A stretch of 64,000 nt of DNA from Paraburkholderia acidipaludis NBRC 101816 (GCF_000684975.1 NZ_BAXZ01000003.1:62001-126000), one strand, 5' to 3'; numbered from the stretch's first letter, positions 50,943-61,649 are shown. Translations and numbers: made by a program. Notes: generated by a model not told the origin, from the letters alone.

Positions 50943-52541
50943 TCAGTGCGGGATCATCCACGTGAACACGTTCTGCTGCAGCCAGACGAGGACGCCGAGC
51001 AGCACCGTCAACAGGATCGAGTGCCGGAAGGTGCGGGCGAACACGTGGCCTTCCTTGCCTTTGAGCTCGGTCGTGGCGACGCCCGTCGAGATGTTCTGCG
51101 GCGAGATCATCTTGCCCATCACGCCGCCCGACGAGTTGGTCGCGGCCATCAGCACGGGGTTCAGGTTGAGCTGATGCGCGGCGACCACCTGGAGGTTGCC
51201 GAAGAGCGCATTGCCCGAGGTGTCGCTGCCCGAGAGGAATACGGCCACCCAGCCGAGGAACGCCGAGACGAGCGGGAAGAACGCGCCCACCGAAGCGGCG
51301 CCGAGACCGAGCGTATAGGTGAGCCCCGAGTAGTTCATCAGATACGCGAGTCCGACGATCGCCGCGACGGTCAGGATGGCGATGCGCGTCTGCACCCAGG
51401 TATCGACGATGGCGCCGCAGAAATCGGCGAGCTTGAGGCGCACGACGAGGGCCGTGATGATCGCCGCCACGAGGATTGCCGTGCCGGTGGCGAGCGGCTG
51501 GAAGTCCCAGACGGCACCGTAAGGCACCTTGTAGAGCGTGATGTACACGGCCTTGTCGAGGCCGGGCCAGGGCAGCTTCACGTCGCCGATCGCGAAGACC
51601 TTTGCGATGGTCCAGAGGATCACGACCACCGAGACGATCAGCCACGGATACCAGCCTTGCACGCCCGGCACGTTGCCGCGCACTTCCTTGGCGCGGTCGA
51701 CGCGGATCTCGAACTGCGGATCGGGCGCCGGTTTCCATACGCGCAGGAACGCGATGGTGACGATCAGCGAGACGAGCGACGAGAGCACGTCGGTCAGGCT
51801 GTAGTTGACGTAGTTCGAGGTCACGAACTGCGTGAGGGAGAAGCTGCCGCCGGCCACGAGCAGCACGGGCCAGATGCGCAGCATGCCGCCCACGCCCGCG
51901 TAGATTGCGATCACGTAGAACGGCAGTGCGAGCGCGAAGAACGGCAGCTGGCGGCCCACCATCTGTCCGAGCACGTCGGCGGGCAGGTGCGTGACCGCGC
52001 CGAGCACGGTGATCGGCACGCCAAGCGCGCCGAAAGCCACCGGCGCCGTGTTGAAGATCAGCGTGAAGGTGAGCGCCTCGAGGGTCGGGAAGCCGAGCAT
52101 GATGAGGAGCGAGCTCGTGATCGCGACCGGGGTGCCGAATCCGGAGATTCCTTCGAACAGCGCCCCGAACGAGAAGCCGATCACCACGAGCACGATGCGC
52201 CGGTCGTTGGGCAGGTTGTCGAGCATCCACATGCGAAAGGCGGCGAAGCGCCCCGAGCGCAGCGCGATGTTGTAGAGCAGGATTGCCGCGACCACGATCC
52301 ACATGACCGGCCACAGCGCGAACACGATGCCGGCGGCGACGGAGTCGAAGGCGAGGCCGGCCGGGAACTGCCAGCCGAAGATGGCGACGATGAGGCCGAC
52401 CACGAGGCCGGCGAGCGAGGCCTGCCACGCCGGGCGCCGTGCCCAGCCCAGCAGGACGAGCACGGTGACGATGGGGAGTGCGGCGACGATGAACGAAGGC
52501 AATAGCGAATTACCGATGGGAGTCAACAGCTGGTGAAACAT
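50943..52541 (-). CDS. lldP: L-lactate permease (532 aa)
   Basis: This lactate:proton symporter of the LctP family has about 13-14 helices. Family motifs include SFGALFEGISGFGTPVAITS near residue 130, NTAPVAFGALGVPITVLGA near 165, VFLSGSDTSGNALFGNLQ and ATNSSGGVMGKMISPQN near 455-490. Length 532 is standard. ATG 52541 has AAAGGAGA seven bases upstream. No lactate dehydrogenase lies beside it. Confidence 0.95.
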   Translation of the reverse strand: MFHQLLTPIGNSLLPSFIVAALPIVTVLVLLGWARRPAWQASLAGLVVGLIVAIFGWQFPAGLAFDSVAAGIVFALWPVMWIVVAAILLYNIALRSGRFAAFRMWMLDNLPNDRRIVLVVIGFSFGALFEGISGFGTPVAITSSLLIMLGFPTLEALTFTLIFNTAPVAFGALGVPITVLGAVTHLPADVLGQMVGRQLPFFALALPFYVIAIYAGVGGMLRIWPVLLVAGGSFSLTQFVTSNYVNYSLTDVLSSLVSLIVTIAFLRVWKPAPDPQFEIRVDRAKEVRGNVPGVQGWYPWLIVSVVVILWTIAKVFAIGDVKLPWPGLDKAVYITLYKVPYGAVWDFQPLATGTAILVAAIITALVVRLKLADFCGAIVDTWVQTRIAILTVAAIVGLAYLMNYSGLTYTLGLGAASVGAFFPLVSAFLGWVAVFLSGSDTSGNALFGNLQVVAAHQLNLNPVLMAATNSSGGVMGKMISPQNISTGVATTELKGKEGHVFARTFRHSILLTVLLGVLVWLQQNVFTWMIPH

Positions 52542-52970
52542 GGCGTCTCCTTTGTGCTGTCTGGAATCGGCGCAATCGATGCGGCTCATTGCGCCGGGGC
52601 GCTTGCGAAGGTGGGCGTGAACATGAATTAAGGCGGTGTTTCAATCCCCGATGCCCACGTCGAGCATAGAAAATGCAGGTGGAGTGTCAAGCAGGGAAAA
52701 TACGGTCCGGCACCGAATAGTACGCGCGGGGGAATGCGATGGGCACGCAATGGGCAGTTCCAAATGAAACGCGGCGCATCCCGTAACCGGGTATGCGCCG
52801 CGCTGCCTCTCTGATTGCCGATATTGCCTGTCGTTGTCGTTGTGTGGGTCCGGCGCAGTCCACCGCGCCGACAAACCCATCGTATCGGCCGATCCCGTAT
52901 CTGGTTGTTCGCGTTTGTCAGCGAGTCGTTGGAATCGTAAGAGAGTGTTTCCAGGCTCGCGCAAGGCGCG
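52542..52970. other. Intergenic region between lldP start and thiC end
   Basis: This 429-bp gap carries the lldP promoter region and, at 52770-52802, the thiC-side hairpin listed separately. No gene or clear promoter hexamer pair was found. Confidence 0.4.
52767..52802 (-). terminator. Hairpin after thiC, possible terminator
   Basis: A 10-bp stem CGCGGCGCAT/ATGCGCCGCG with inner CCCG/CGGG continues on the minus strand with TTTCATTT. It lies about 170 bases after the thiC stop, which is far for a terminator, and the T tract is interrupted. Confidence 0.45.
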
Positions 52971-54902
<1,932 letters not shown>

Positions 54903-55007
54903 GTATCTCTCTCCAAAGCAATATGGGAACAGCAGCTTCGCAGGAGACGAGACGGAACGTGGACGGACTTCGCTGTGGTGGGTGAGTAGCGATGCTGCGA
55001 AGTCCGG

Positions 55008-55128
55008 ACGCTTCCCTGCGCTGGCATTATCCAGATCAGGTTCAAAGGGTATTTCTCACCCGCGCGATACGCCGCTCGACTTTCGTTCAGACTCGTTCAA
55101 AGCGGCGCATGACGCAGGACCCCCGCGT
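55008..55128 (-). promoter_or_regulatory. TPP riboswitch in the thiC leader
   Basis: On the minus strand the leader contains GGGGGTCCTGCG near the 5' side and the TPP core TGAGAAATACCC, then CCTTTGAACCTGATCTGG and ATAATGCCAGCGCAGGG. ACGC at 55125-55128 pairs with GCGT at 55008-55011 to close helix P1. TPP-bound form should lower thiC expression. A 10-bp hairpin (54964-54973 with 54997-55006) follows as part of the expression platform. Confidence 0.93.
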
Positions 55129-55275
55129 AAGCAGGCCAAACAATACACCGCGCTGCGACGATCTGGCAAGTGTGCGGCGCTGCAATTCGCGGTATAGCGG
55201 CGCGAGGCGCTACGCGCGAAATGAATGAAGCGGCGAATCGTAAAGTAGATGACAGCGGCGGATGACTGGAGCGGA

Positions 55276-55473
55276 CTACAGCGTGAAATCGTCTGATGCT
55301 TCGGGCTGGTACAGGATGCGATCGATCTTCAGCGTTTGCTGAGCGCCGCTGGGCGGCGTGAAACTTACGGTATCGCCGCGTTCCGTCTCGATCCAGGCGA
55401 TAGCCACTGCGCATAAAACGTCTCGCGCGCGACCATGGCCGACCGGCTTGCTGCATAATTCGTGGCGCGCGGC
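55276..55473 (-). pseudogene. Remnant of a Rnk/GreA-GreB C-terminal domain
   Basis: The minus-strand frame (stop codon TAG at 55276-55278) encodes RGDTVSFTPPSGAQQTLKID followed by RILYQPEASDDFTL. This resembles the end of the Gre-type/Rnk (nucleoside diphosphate kinase regulator) fold. The upstream part is not recognisable and the frame is closed by TAA at 55474-55476, so the N-terminal coiled coil is gone. A GTG at 55407 could start a 43-residue piece. It is best read as decay (inference). Confidence 0.5.
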
Positions 55474-55632
55474 TTACGGTTACCCGACCGTCGCCGCCGC
55501 ACCCGCTTGCCGTCGTGCTGCGGGCCGCGCACTACCGTTTCTTCGCCACTCCAACATGCCGTCGAGTTCCACCCGCCTCGCAGTGCGTTTGCGCGGCTCC
55601 AAGGTGTGCGCGTCGCGTTCTTCCGCGACGCC

Positions 55633-56592
55633 ATGACCACGCCGCCCCGTTTGCCTGCAGGGCCTCTGATGTCCGCCGCCGGTGCCGTGTGGCGGCTCTG
55701 CCGCGCCGTGCGGTTGCCGCAATCGCGCGGCGGCCGCGTCGCGCTTTCGCTGGCCGTCGTCTATTTCGTGTGGGGCTCGACCTACCTCGCCGTACACGTG
55801 GCGCTCGGCTCGTTTCCGCCGCTGCTGCTTTCGGGCCTGCGCAATTTGCTGGCCGGCATCGGGCTCTTCGTGTTCGCCATGCGTCGCCGTCCCGTCACGC
55901 CGACGCTCATGGAGGTCCGTAATGCGGGCATCGTCGGGACGACGCTCGTGGGGCTGTCGAGCGGCATGCTCGCGTACGGCATGCGCACCGTGGGCACCGG
56001 CACGGCGGCCGTGATGGTCGCCACGGTGCCGCTTTTCGCGACGATCATCGCGGCCGCCACGGGCCGCCGCGTCGCGAGAGCGGAGTGGCTGGCCGTAGCG
56101 CTGGGTCTCGCCGGTATCGGCATCCTGAGCCATGGCGGCGGCGCGTCGGGCACCGCGGGCGGCTGTCTCGCGATTCTGGCCGGCGCGCTGTTCTGGGCGA
56201 TCGGCGCGCACCTCGCCGGGCGGCTCAAGCTGCCTTCGGATCTGTTCCTCGCCACGGCGCTGCAGATCGGGCTGGGCGGCGCGATTTCCACGCTCATCGC
56301 GTGGGTCAGCGGCGAACGCATGATGCCGCTCCATTTCCTGCCGGCCGTCGCGTTCCTCTATCTCATGCTGATCGGCACGATGGCGGCTTATGTTGCCTAC
56401 GGCTACCTGATCCGCCACACGAGTCCGCTCGTCGCGAGCAGCTGCATGTACGTGAATCCGGTCGTGGCCGTTGCGCTGGGCGCGCTGCTGCTGGGCGAGC
56501 CCGTGACCACCGGCACGATCGTGGCGACCGTGCTGATACTCGGCAGCGTGGGACTTTCGTTCGTGTTCGACGACCGGCGCCGCGGCGCTTGA
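55633..56592 (+). CDS. EamA (DMT) family transporter (319 aa)
   Basis: The protein has ten helices in two EamA repeats. The N-terminal signature is SLAVVYFVWGSTYLAVHVALG, then MRTVGTGTAAVMVATVPLFA in repeat 1 and SSCMYVNPVVAVALGALLLGE in repeat 2. The substrate is unknown, probably an exported metabolite. ATG 55633 was chosen; ATG 55669 is an alternative with a shorter cytosolic tail. Confidence 0.85.
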   Translation: MTTPPRLPAGPLMSAAGAVWRLCRAVRLPQSRGGRVALSLAVVYFVWGSTYLAVHVALGSFPPLLLSGLRNLLAGIGLFVFAMRRRPVTPTLMEVRNAGIVGTTLVGLSSGMLAYGMRTVGTGTAAVMVATVPLFATIIAAATGRRVARAEWLAVALGLAGIGILSHGGGASGTAGGCLAILAGALFWAIGAHLAGRLKLPSDLFLATALQIGLGGAISTLIAWVSGERMMPLHFLPAVAFLYLMLIGTMAAYVAYGYLIRHTSPLVASSCMYVNPVVAVALGALLLGEPVTTGTIVATVLILGSVGLSFVFDDRRRGA

Positions 56593-56636
56593 CAGGCACC
56601 CGCAGACTTACGCCGGCCGCCGGCCACCCGCGTGCG

Positions 56637-56774
56637 CTACTTCGCCTGCTCGGCGCTATTCGTGATGGCGTGGCCGCCCGCGGACATATCTTCGCCCGCG
56701 CCCGCGACGGTATTGCATGCGGCAAGCGCTCCAACCGAAGCGGCAACGAGCAGCAGGGCAATCAGGCGTTTCAT
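56637..56774 (-). CDS. Entericidin-like lipoprotein (45 aa)
   Basis: The short minus-strand gene encodes MKRLIALLLVAASVGALAAC (lipobox LAAC, C20), followed by NTVAGAGEDMSAGGHAITNS and AEQAK. This is the EcnA/EcnB pattern of tiny bacteriolytic or stress-related lipoproteins. ATG 56774 has GGTGGAGAT eight bases upstream. It lies between convergent transporter genes. Confidence 0.82.
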   Translation of the reverse strand: MKRLIALLLVAASVGALAACNTVAGAGEDMSAGGHAITNSAEQAK

Positions 56775-56899
56775 GAGCGATCTCCACCGTGGTCAAGAGA
56801 TTGCCTGCCCAGCACGTAGCGTGCCCGGGCATTTTTGCCTGATCCGCAGGGTTGTCGCGCGGGGTGTGGCTCGCGCCCCTGACCCGCCGCGCGGGCGTT

Positions 56900-58096
56900 T
56901 CAGGCGGCGCGCGGGCGCGTGCTGGCGTGAATCCAGCCGGCCAGCGCGGTAAACGCGAGCCCGGCCACGCACACGCCGATCCAGCCGAACGCGTGCCACA
57001 TGGCGGCGCCGACGGCGGAGCCGGTCGCGCCGCCGATGAAATACGCGACCATGTAGACGGTGTTGACGCGGCTGCGCGCTTCCGGACGCAGCGCGTAGAT
57101 GCGCGACTGGTTCGATATCTGCGCGGCCTGCACGCCGATATCGAGCACCACCACGCCGATCACGAGCCCGACGAGGCTCTTGCCGGAGAACGCGAAGATC
57201 ACGAAGGCGAGCGCAATGAGCGCGATCGACAGCGTGATGACGGAGCGCGGTCCGCGCCGGTCTGCGGACCGGCCCGCCCAGGGCGCGGCCATCGCGCCCG
57301 CCGCGCCGACGACGCCGAAGAGGCCCGCAACCTGCGGCCCGAGATGGAACGGCGCGCCGGCCAGCAGCAGGGTGAGCACCGGCCAGAACAAGCTGAATGC
57401 GCCGAACAGGCATGCGCCGGTCAGGGCCGCCTCGCGCAGCCCGCGCAGTTCGAGCGTGAGGTGCCACATGGAAGCGAGGAGCCGTCCGTAGCCGAGCCGG
57501 GAGGTCGGCTGGCTGCGCGGCAGTTTGAGCACGATCACGACGGCCAGCACGAGCAGCGCGACGATCGAGGCGCCGAACACGGCGCGCCAGCCGAAGTATT
57601 GGCCGACGAAGCCGGCGGCCGTACGCGCGAGCAGGATGCCGAGCAGCAGCCCGCTCATGACCGTGCCGACGGCATGGCCGCGCGCTTCGGGCGGCGCGAG
57701 TTCGGCGGCGAAGGGCACGGCCTGCTGCGCGATGGTCGACAGCACGCCGATGGCAAGACTTGCGCCGATCAGCACGCCGAGCGTGGGCGCCGTGGCCGCG
57801 AAGAAAAGCGCGATGCATACGCCGGCGATCTTCAGCAGGATCAGGAGCCGGCGGTCGTAGCGGTCGCCGAGCGGAGCGAGCAGCAGCATCCCTGCGGCAT
57901 AGCCCAACTGGGTGGCGGAGGGCACGGCGCCGATCCAGGCGGCTCCCGAGGGGAACGACTTGCGGAAGTCGTCGAGAAGCGGCTGGTTGTAGTAGATGTT
58001 CGCGACCGAGACGCCGGCAATGGTCGCGAGCAGGAGCAGCAGGCCGCGCAGCGACGGGCTATCGGCTGCGGTGGTGGTGGAGTCGGGTGTGGACAT
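56900..58096 (-). CDS. MFS transporter (398 aa)
   Basis: This 12-helix major facilitator has LLLLLATIAGVSVANIYYNQ as first helix and the motif A-like LAPLGDRYDRRLLI. Motif-like NQSRIYALRPEARSRVNTV lies in the second half. The pattern fits the arabinose-efflux/Bcr-like exporters of the MFS-1 family; substrate is unknown. ATG 58096 precedes the first helix, with upstream frame not coding. Confidence 0.85.
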   Translation of the reverse strand: MSTPDSTTTAADSPSLRGLLLLLATIAGVSVANIYYNQPLLDDFRKSFPSGAAWIGAVPSATQLGYAAGMLLLAPLGDRYDRRLLILLKIAGVCIALFFAATAPTLGVLIGASLAIGVLSTIAQQAVPFAAELAPPEARGHAVGTVMSGLLLGILLARTAAGFVGQYFGWRAVFGASIVALLVLAVVIVLKLPRSQPTSRLGYGRLLASMWHLTLELRGLREAALTGACLFGAFSLFWPVLTLLLAGAPFHLGPQVAGLFGVVGAAGAMAAPWAGRSADRRGPRSVITLSIALIALAFVIFAFSGKSLVGLVIGVVVLDIGVQAAQISNQSRIYALRPEARSRVNTVYMVAYFIGGATGSAVGAAMWHAFGWIGVCVAGLAFTALAGWIHASTRPRAA

Positions 58097-58243
58097 GAGC
58101 AGGAGCGGGCGGCGCCCGGCAAGACACAAAGGCAACGGCGGACTGCATTCGAGGGTGCCGATCATACCGGAGCATGTCGGATCGTGCTGACGCCGGACCG
58201 CGGCGCGCAGGTAGGGGGCGGCCTGGTCCGGATAGCTGGCGTG

Positions 58244-59119
58244 TCAGGCGCCGACGTTGCCTGATGGGTTGCCCGAGAGGCCGCCTGATGGTTCCATAAC
58301 CGGCGCCTGGAGCGGCTCCCGGAACGGATAAGGACCGTCCGATTCGTCGACGTAGACGTGGTGCGTGACGAGTCCGCCTTGCGGATCGTAGCGATGCAGC
58401 GCGAACGCGGGCGGCTCGAGCGTGAAGCTCGAAGGTGCGCCGGGCGCGAGGTCGAGCGTGACCTGATGCGCGGGCGAGGGCACCGCCGAAGCGACGGTGC
58501 CGCCAAAGCGCACGAACATCGAGCGATGCACGTGGCCGCACATGACGCGCTCGACATTCGGATGCCGCGCGACGAGCGTTTCGAGCGCCGCGGTCGCCTG
58601 CGGATCGAGGCGGATCGCATCCAGAGTGTCGACGCCGCTATCGAACGGCGGGTGATGGAGCGCGACGATCACCGGCCGTCCGCGTGCGGTATCGAGCTGC
58701 TGCTCGAGCCACGCCAGCCGCGCCGCGCACAGCATGCCCGCGCTCTGGCCCGGCTGCAGGGAGTCGAGCGCGACGAGACGCAGCGGCCCAACATCGACGG
58801 CATAGTGCACGAACGGGCCGCCCGTGCGCAGCTCGTCCCGCTCGGGAAACACCTCGCGCAGCGCCTCGCGCGTGTCGTGATTGCCGATCAGCAGCCAGTA
58901 CGGGATGCCGAGCGCTGCCAGCAGCGACTTCAGGTGCCGATACTCGTCGGCCGAGCCTTGGTCCACGAGGTCGCCGGTGATGATCACGGCGTCCGGGCGC
59001 GGCACGAGCGCGTTCAGCCGCGCGACGGTCTGCGCAAGACGCGCGGCGGTATCGACGCGCTGGTAAGCGAGCGCGCCCGGTCGCTTGACGTGCAGGTCGC
59101 TGATCTGGGCGAGCAGCAT
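58244..59119 (-). CDS. Phosphodiesterase, CpdA-type metallophosphoesterase (291 aa)
   Basis: The phosphoesterase motifs are all present: AQISDLHV with D8 and H10, GDLVDQG near residue 50, GNHDTRE near 80, VALHHPPFD near 160 and MCGHVHRSM near 195. Size and motif order match E. coli 3',5'-cyclic-AMP phosphodiesterase CpdA, though other nucleotide or phospholipid substrates are possible. ATG 59119 has GAGAGGC upstream. Confidence 0.85.
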   Translation of the reverse strand: MLLAQISDLHVKRPGALAYQRVDTAARLAQTVARLNALVPRPDAVIITGDLVDQGSADEYRHLKSLLAALGIPYWLLIGNHDTREALREVFPERDELRTGGPFVHYAVDVGPLRLVALDSLQPGQSAGMLCAARLAWLEQQLDTARGRPVIVALHHPPFDSGVDTLDAIRLDPQATAALETLVARHPNVERVMCGHVHRSMFVRFGGTVASAVPSPAHQVTLDLAPGAPSSFTLEPPAFALHRYDPQGGLVTHHVYVDESDGPYPFREPLQAPVMEPSGGLSGNPSGNVGA

Positions 59120-59192
59120 GGGAGCCTCTCGAAGGGAATGACGGGTGGCGGCAGCTTTATGTTACGCGAGCGCGCAGGGCCCGGCAGGAGCG

Positions 59193-60284
59193 TCACGGGA
59201 GTTCGAATTCGCCGTCTTCGTGCGATACCCGCGCGAGGTGCGCGATGTGCGTGATATGGGCGACATCGGCGAGGGGCGCGCTGGCGATGGCGGCGATCGT
59301 GCCGCCCTCGCACAGCGTGTGCGGCAGCACGAGCCGCGGCGCGGCGCCCGTGCACTCGCCGCCGATGGATGCCGTCAACTGCCGCCACGCCATACGGCCT
59401 GTCTCGCGGTTCGGCGTGCCAATGCTCGCGAGCGGCGGAGCGAGCAGCGCGCCCATCGCGAGGCCGTCGAAGCCGAGAATCGACATCTCCTGCGGCACAC
59501 GCACCCGCGCGTGGCGCAGGCCGCGCATCACGACCATGGCCAGCAGATCGTTGCAGCAGAAGAGGGCGGTGGGACGCCGCGCACCGTTCGTGAGCCGCGC
59601 GAGCACGGAGGGCGGGAGTGCGTCGGCAGCGGTGTCGATTTCGAGCATGGGCTCCGGGGCGAGGCCCGCCTGCTGCATGGCATGCACGTAGCCTGCGTGA
59701 CGCTGGCGGACGCGGTCGGAGGCCGGGAGCGGGGTCGACAGCATCAGGATGCGGCGGTGCCCGTGCGCGATCAGCATGCGCACGCCGTCGCTGGCTGCCT
59801 CGCGGTTATCGACCGAAACCGCCGGGCGGTGCTGCGTGTCGTTGTGCATGAGCACGTAGGGCGGGCCGTCTGCGTCGAGCTCGTCGAGCAGCGGGTGGGA
59901 GTCCGCATCGGCCACGGTGAGGATCAGGCCCTCGACTCGTTGTGCTCGCAACATATCGACTGCGCGGCGCTCGCGCCCGGTGTCGTACTGCGTGGTCGTG
60001 AGCATGAGCCGGAAGCCCGCGGCGGCGGCCAGTTCGTCGATGCCCTGCAGGCATTCGGCGAAGACGGGATGGGCGAGCGTCGGCAGCACCACGCCGACAA
60101 GCCGCGTGCGCTCGCCGCGTAGCTGGCGGCCGAGCGGGCTTGGGCGGAACCGGAGCGTCTCGACGGCCTCGCGCACTTTCGCGAGCGTGGCCGGATTGAC
60201 CGTATGCGGCGCGTTGATCGCTCGAGAAACGGTGGCGATCGAGAAACCGGCGTGTGCGGCGACATCCTTGATGGTTGGCGTCAT
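59193..60284 (-). CDS. LacI-family transcriptional repressor (363 aa)
   Basis: The N-terminal helix-turn-helix TIKDVAAHAGFSIATVSRAI and the hinge PLGRQLRGERTRLVGVVLP precede a periplasmic-binding-type effector domain (to about residue 350). ATG 60284 starts the helix-turn-helix; the longer frame upstream is not like the family. The C-terminal tail (HITHIAHLARVSHEDGEF) is longer than usual. No sugar transport genes adjoin it. It is divergent from tRNA-Leu. Confidence 0.88.
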   Translation of the reverse strand: MTPTIKDVAAHAGFSIATVSRAINAPHTVNPATLAKVREAVETLRFRPSPLGRQLRGERTRLVGVVLPTLAHPVFAECLQGIDELAAAAGFRLMLTTTQYDTGRERRAVDMLRAQRVEGLILTVADADSHPLLDELDADGPPYVLMHNDTQHRPAVSVDNREAASDGVRMLIAHGHRRILMLSTPLPASDRVRQRHAGYVHAMQQAGLAPEPMLEIDTAADALPPSVLARLTNGARRPTALFCCNDLLAMVVMRGLRHARVRVPQEMSILGFDGLAMGALLAPPLASIGTPNRETGRMAWRQLTASIGGECTGAAPRLVLPHTLCEGGTIAAIASAPLADVAHITHIAHLARVSHEDGEFELP

Positions 60285-60365
60285 GCTGGCGGCCCCGAAC
60301 GTCGTACACGTTTTCGACGGGCCGATTATGGAAAGCACGTGTGACCGCGCGATGACCTCGCGCGC

Positions 60366-60394
60366 TTGGGGAGGGGGCGGGGCAATGGTAGAAT
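60366..60394 (+). promoter_or_regulatory. Sigma-70 promoter for tRNA-Leu
   Basis: TTGGGG (60366-60371), a 17-base spacer and TAGAAT (60389-60394). The tRNA 5' end is 14 bases further on, at 60408. Confidence 0.7.
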
Positions 60395-60407
60395 CCCGTC
60401 CGCCCTT

Positions 60408-60766
60408 GCCGGGGTGATGAAATTGGTAAACATAGCGGACTTAAAGAGAGATTGAGTGCCCGGCCGGAAACGACCGGTGCAGAACCCCTCAAATTCGGCG
60501 AACCCCCTGGGCCGTGCGTGCGCGGCGCCGAGGCAACGCCGAGCCAAGCCCGCCGCTGCGCGACGTGCGGCGGCGTGGAAGGTGTAGAGACTAGACGGGG
60601 GGCGCCTGGGGCTTCGCGCGGCGTATAACGCGGTGTGATGCTACGGCGAAGGCATAGTCCAGCGCACGAACGCGCGCCCAGACTCGGCGTGCGGCGTCGA
60701 AAGACGTGGTGTGACGAAAATCCGCCGCCTCACGGCTTGCCGGTTCGAGTCCGGTCCCCGGCACCA
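60408..60766 (+). tRNA. tRNA-Leu (UAA) interrupted by an intron in the anticodon
   Basis: The exons are 60408-60442 and 60717-60766. The acceptor GCCGGGG pairs with CCCCGGC. The anticodon stem GCGGA/TCCGC holds loop C-U-UAA-AA once spliced. There is a long class II variable arm (GCCTCACGGC) and a T arm CCGG-TTCGAGT-CCGG, and CCA is encoded. Spliced length is 85 nt, normal for tRNA-Leu. The break is after U34 of the anticodon. Confidence 0.93.
60443..60716 (+). ncRNA. Group I self-splicing intron in tRNA-Leu(UAA) (274 nt)
   Basis: The intron follows a U (60442) and ends in G (60716), as group I introns do. P1 pairs exon ACUU with the internal guide GAGT (60453-60456), giving the U-G splice pair. 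Core elements are P (CTCAAATTCGGCGAA, 60488-60502), Q (CGCCGAGCCAAGCC, near 60537-60550) and R (GGTGTAGAGACTAGACGG, near 60581-60598). They match the cyanobacterial tRNA-Leu intron pattern (subgroup IC3). It contains no homing endonuclease ORF. Confidence 0.9.
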
Positions 60767-60797
60767 TCCGTTGTCCGGATGTCTACGAGATTGCCCG

Positions 60798-60836
60798 AAA
60801 GCCCCAGCGTGGTTGCCTACCATGCCGGGGCTTTTG
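60798..60836 (+). terminator. Intrinsic terminator after tRNA-Leu
   Basis: AAAGCCCC pairs with GGGGCTTT around a 21-base loop, with extra pairing GCGTGG/CCATGC inside; TTTTG follows. It starts 32 bases after the tRNA end. Confidence 0.75.
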
Positions 60837-60934
60837 TCTTGCGCGGCGCCCGGGTTTGCGCCTCGCCGCGTTGTTTACTCCCCGTTGACTGCCATGAAAA
60901 GCAGGGGCATAACGGGGCATCTTGGGAGCAGGTC

Positions 60935-61306
60935 ATGAAATCCAGTGTTTCGATGAAAGTGTTGGCGGCCGCGGTGCTCGGGGTTGCCTTGCTTTTCTGG
61001 CTCAAATATCGCGCCTCATGGCTCGATTCCGGCAACGTCTCGATCAAGGCCGGGGGCACCTATGCGATATCGTCGACGATCCTGGCGTGCCCCACCGGCG
61101 GTCGGGCTGCCGCACCTTCCGCCGGCAATCAGGGGGCTTCGGCGGCTCAGAGCCCCGGGGCGTGCCTGACACTGCAGCCCGGCACGCGCATCAAGGTGAT
61201 GCATATCGACGCTGCCGCCAACGGTGCGAGAGCCGTCGTCTTCAACCTGCCCGACGCACCGGCGCAAGGCGAGCTTTGGTCGACGGATGCGCCGGTCGCA
61301 AGATAA
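60935..61306 (+). CDS. Membrane-anchored protein, unknown (123 aa)
   Basis: ATG 60935 has GGGAGCAGG upstream. Residues 7-23 (MKVLAAAVLGVALLFWL) form one helix, then a positively charged YRAS, so the rest is likely outside the cytoplasm. The exported part carries two Cys (near residues 52 and 77) and TLQPGTRIKVMHIDAAANGAR. It resembles small periplasmic proteins of unknown function. The next downstream frame is on the other strand. Confidence 0.65.
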   Translation: MKSSVSMKVLAAAVLGVALLFWLKYRASWLDSGNVSIKAGGTYAISSTILACPTGGRAAAPSAGNQGASAAQSPGACLTLQPGTRIKVMHIDAAANGARAVVFNLPDAPAQGELWSTDAPVAR

Positions 61307-61547
61307 CTCCGGGCCGCTTTGCGCGCTTCATGAAGTCGGCAGCGCTTGGGATGTCGCACAGGCTGCAGGGAATCGGGTGGGGTGAGGGGGACAACGAAGA
61401 GCGGGTGAAGTCCGGACCCGCTCCAGTACGCCTGGGTGCTGGGCCTGGTTCGACGCCGGCGATCTTGCGCCCGCTGTGGGCGAAGCAACGGGGGGCCAGC
61501 AGCCAGGCTGGCGCATGAGCCGGCGGAAGGTGAGGGTTATCAGCCCG

Positions 61548-61649
61548 TCAACGGCTGCCGATTTGTCCGGTGCGCGGATTGATCAGCTTGGCGAAGCCGA
61601 ACAGAGCCACGATACCGAACGGGCACGCTATGAAGAATGCGGTCAACAT
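61548..61649 (-). CDS. Tiny hydrophobic peptide, doubtful (33 aa)
   Basis: The frame encodes MLTAFFIACPFGIVALFGFA followed by KLINPRTGQIGSR, one membrane helix with a basic tail. The start has only a weak GGG site. It may be a real small membrane protein, but the length and weak ribosome binding site leave it uncertain. Confidence 0.3.
   Translation of the reverse strand: MLTAFFIACPFGIVALFGFAKLINPRTGQIGSR

Noticed and set aside
50061..52505. A very long plus-strand frame opposite lldP
   Set aside because: It is a high-GC shadow frame rich in Arg, His and Glu, and both strands cannot code for it and lldP and bamC; the two known families explain the DNA.
60415..60766. Possible tmRNA gene because of a tRNA-like end with a long insert
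   Set aside because: The two ends form a complete tRNA-Leu with anticodon stem and long variable arm, and the insert has group I intron core motifs; there is no tag reading frame or tmRNA Ala acceptor signature.
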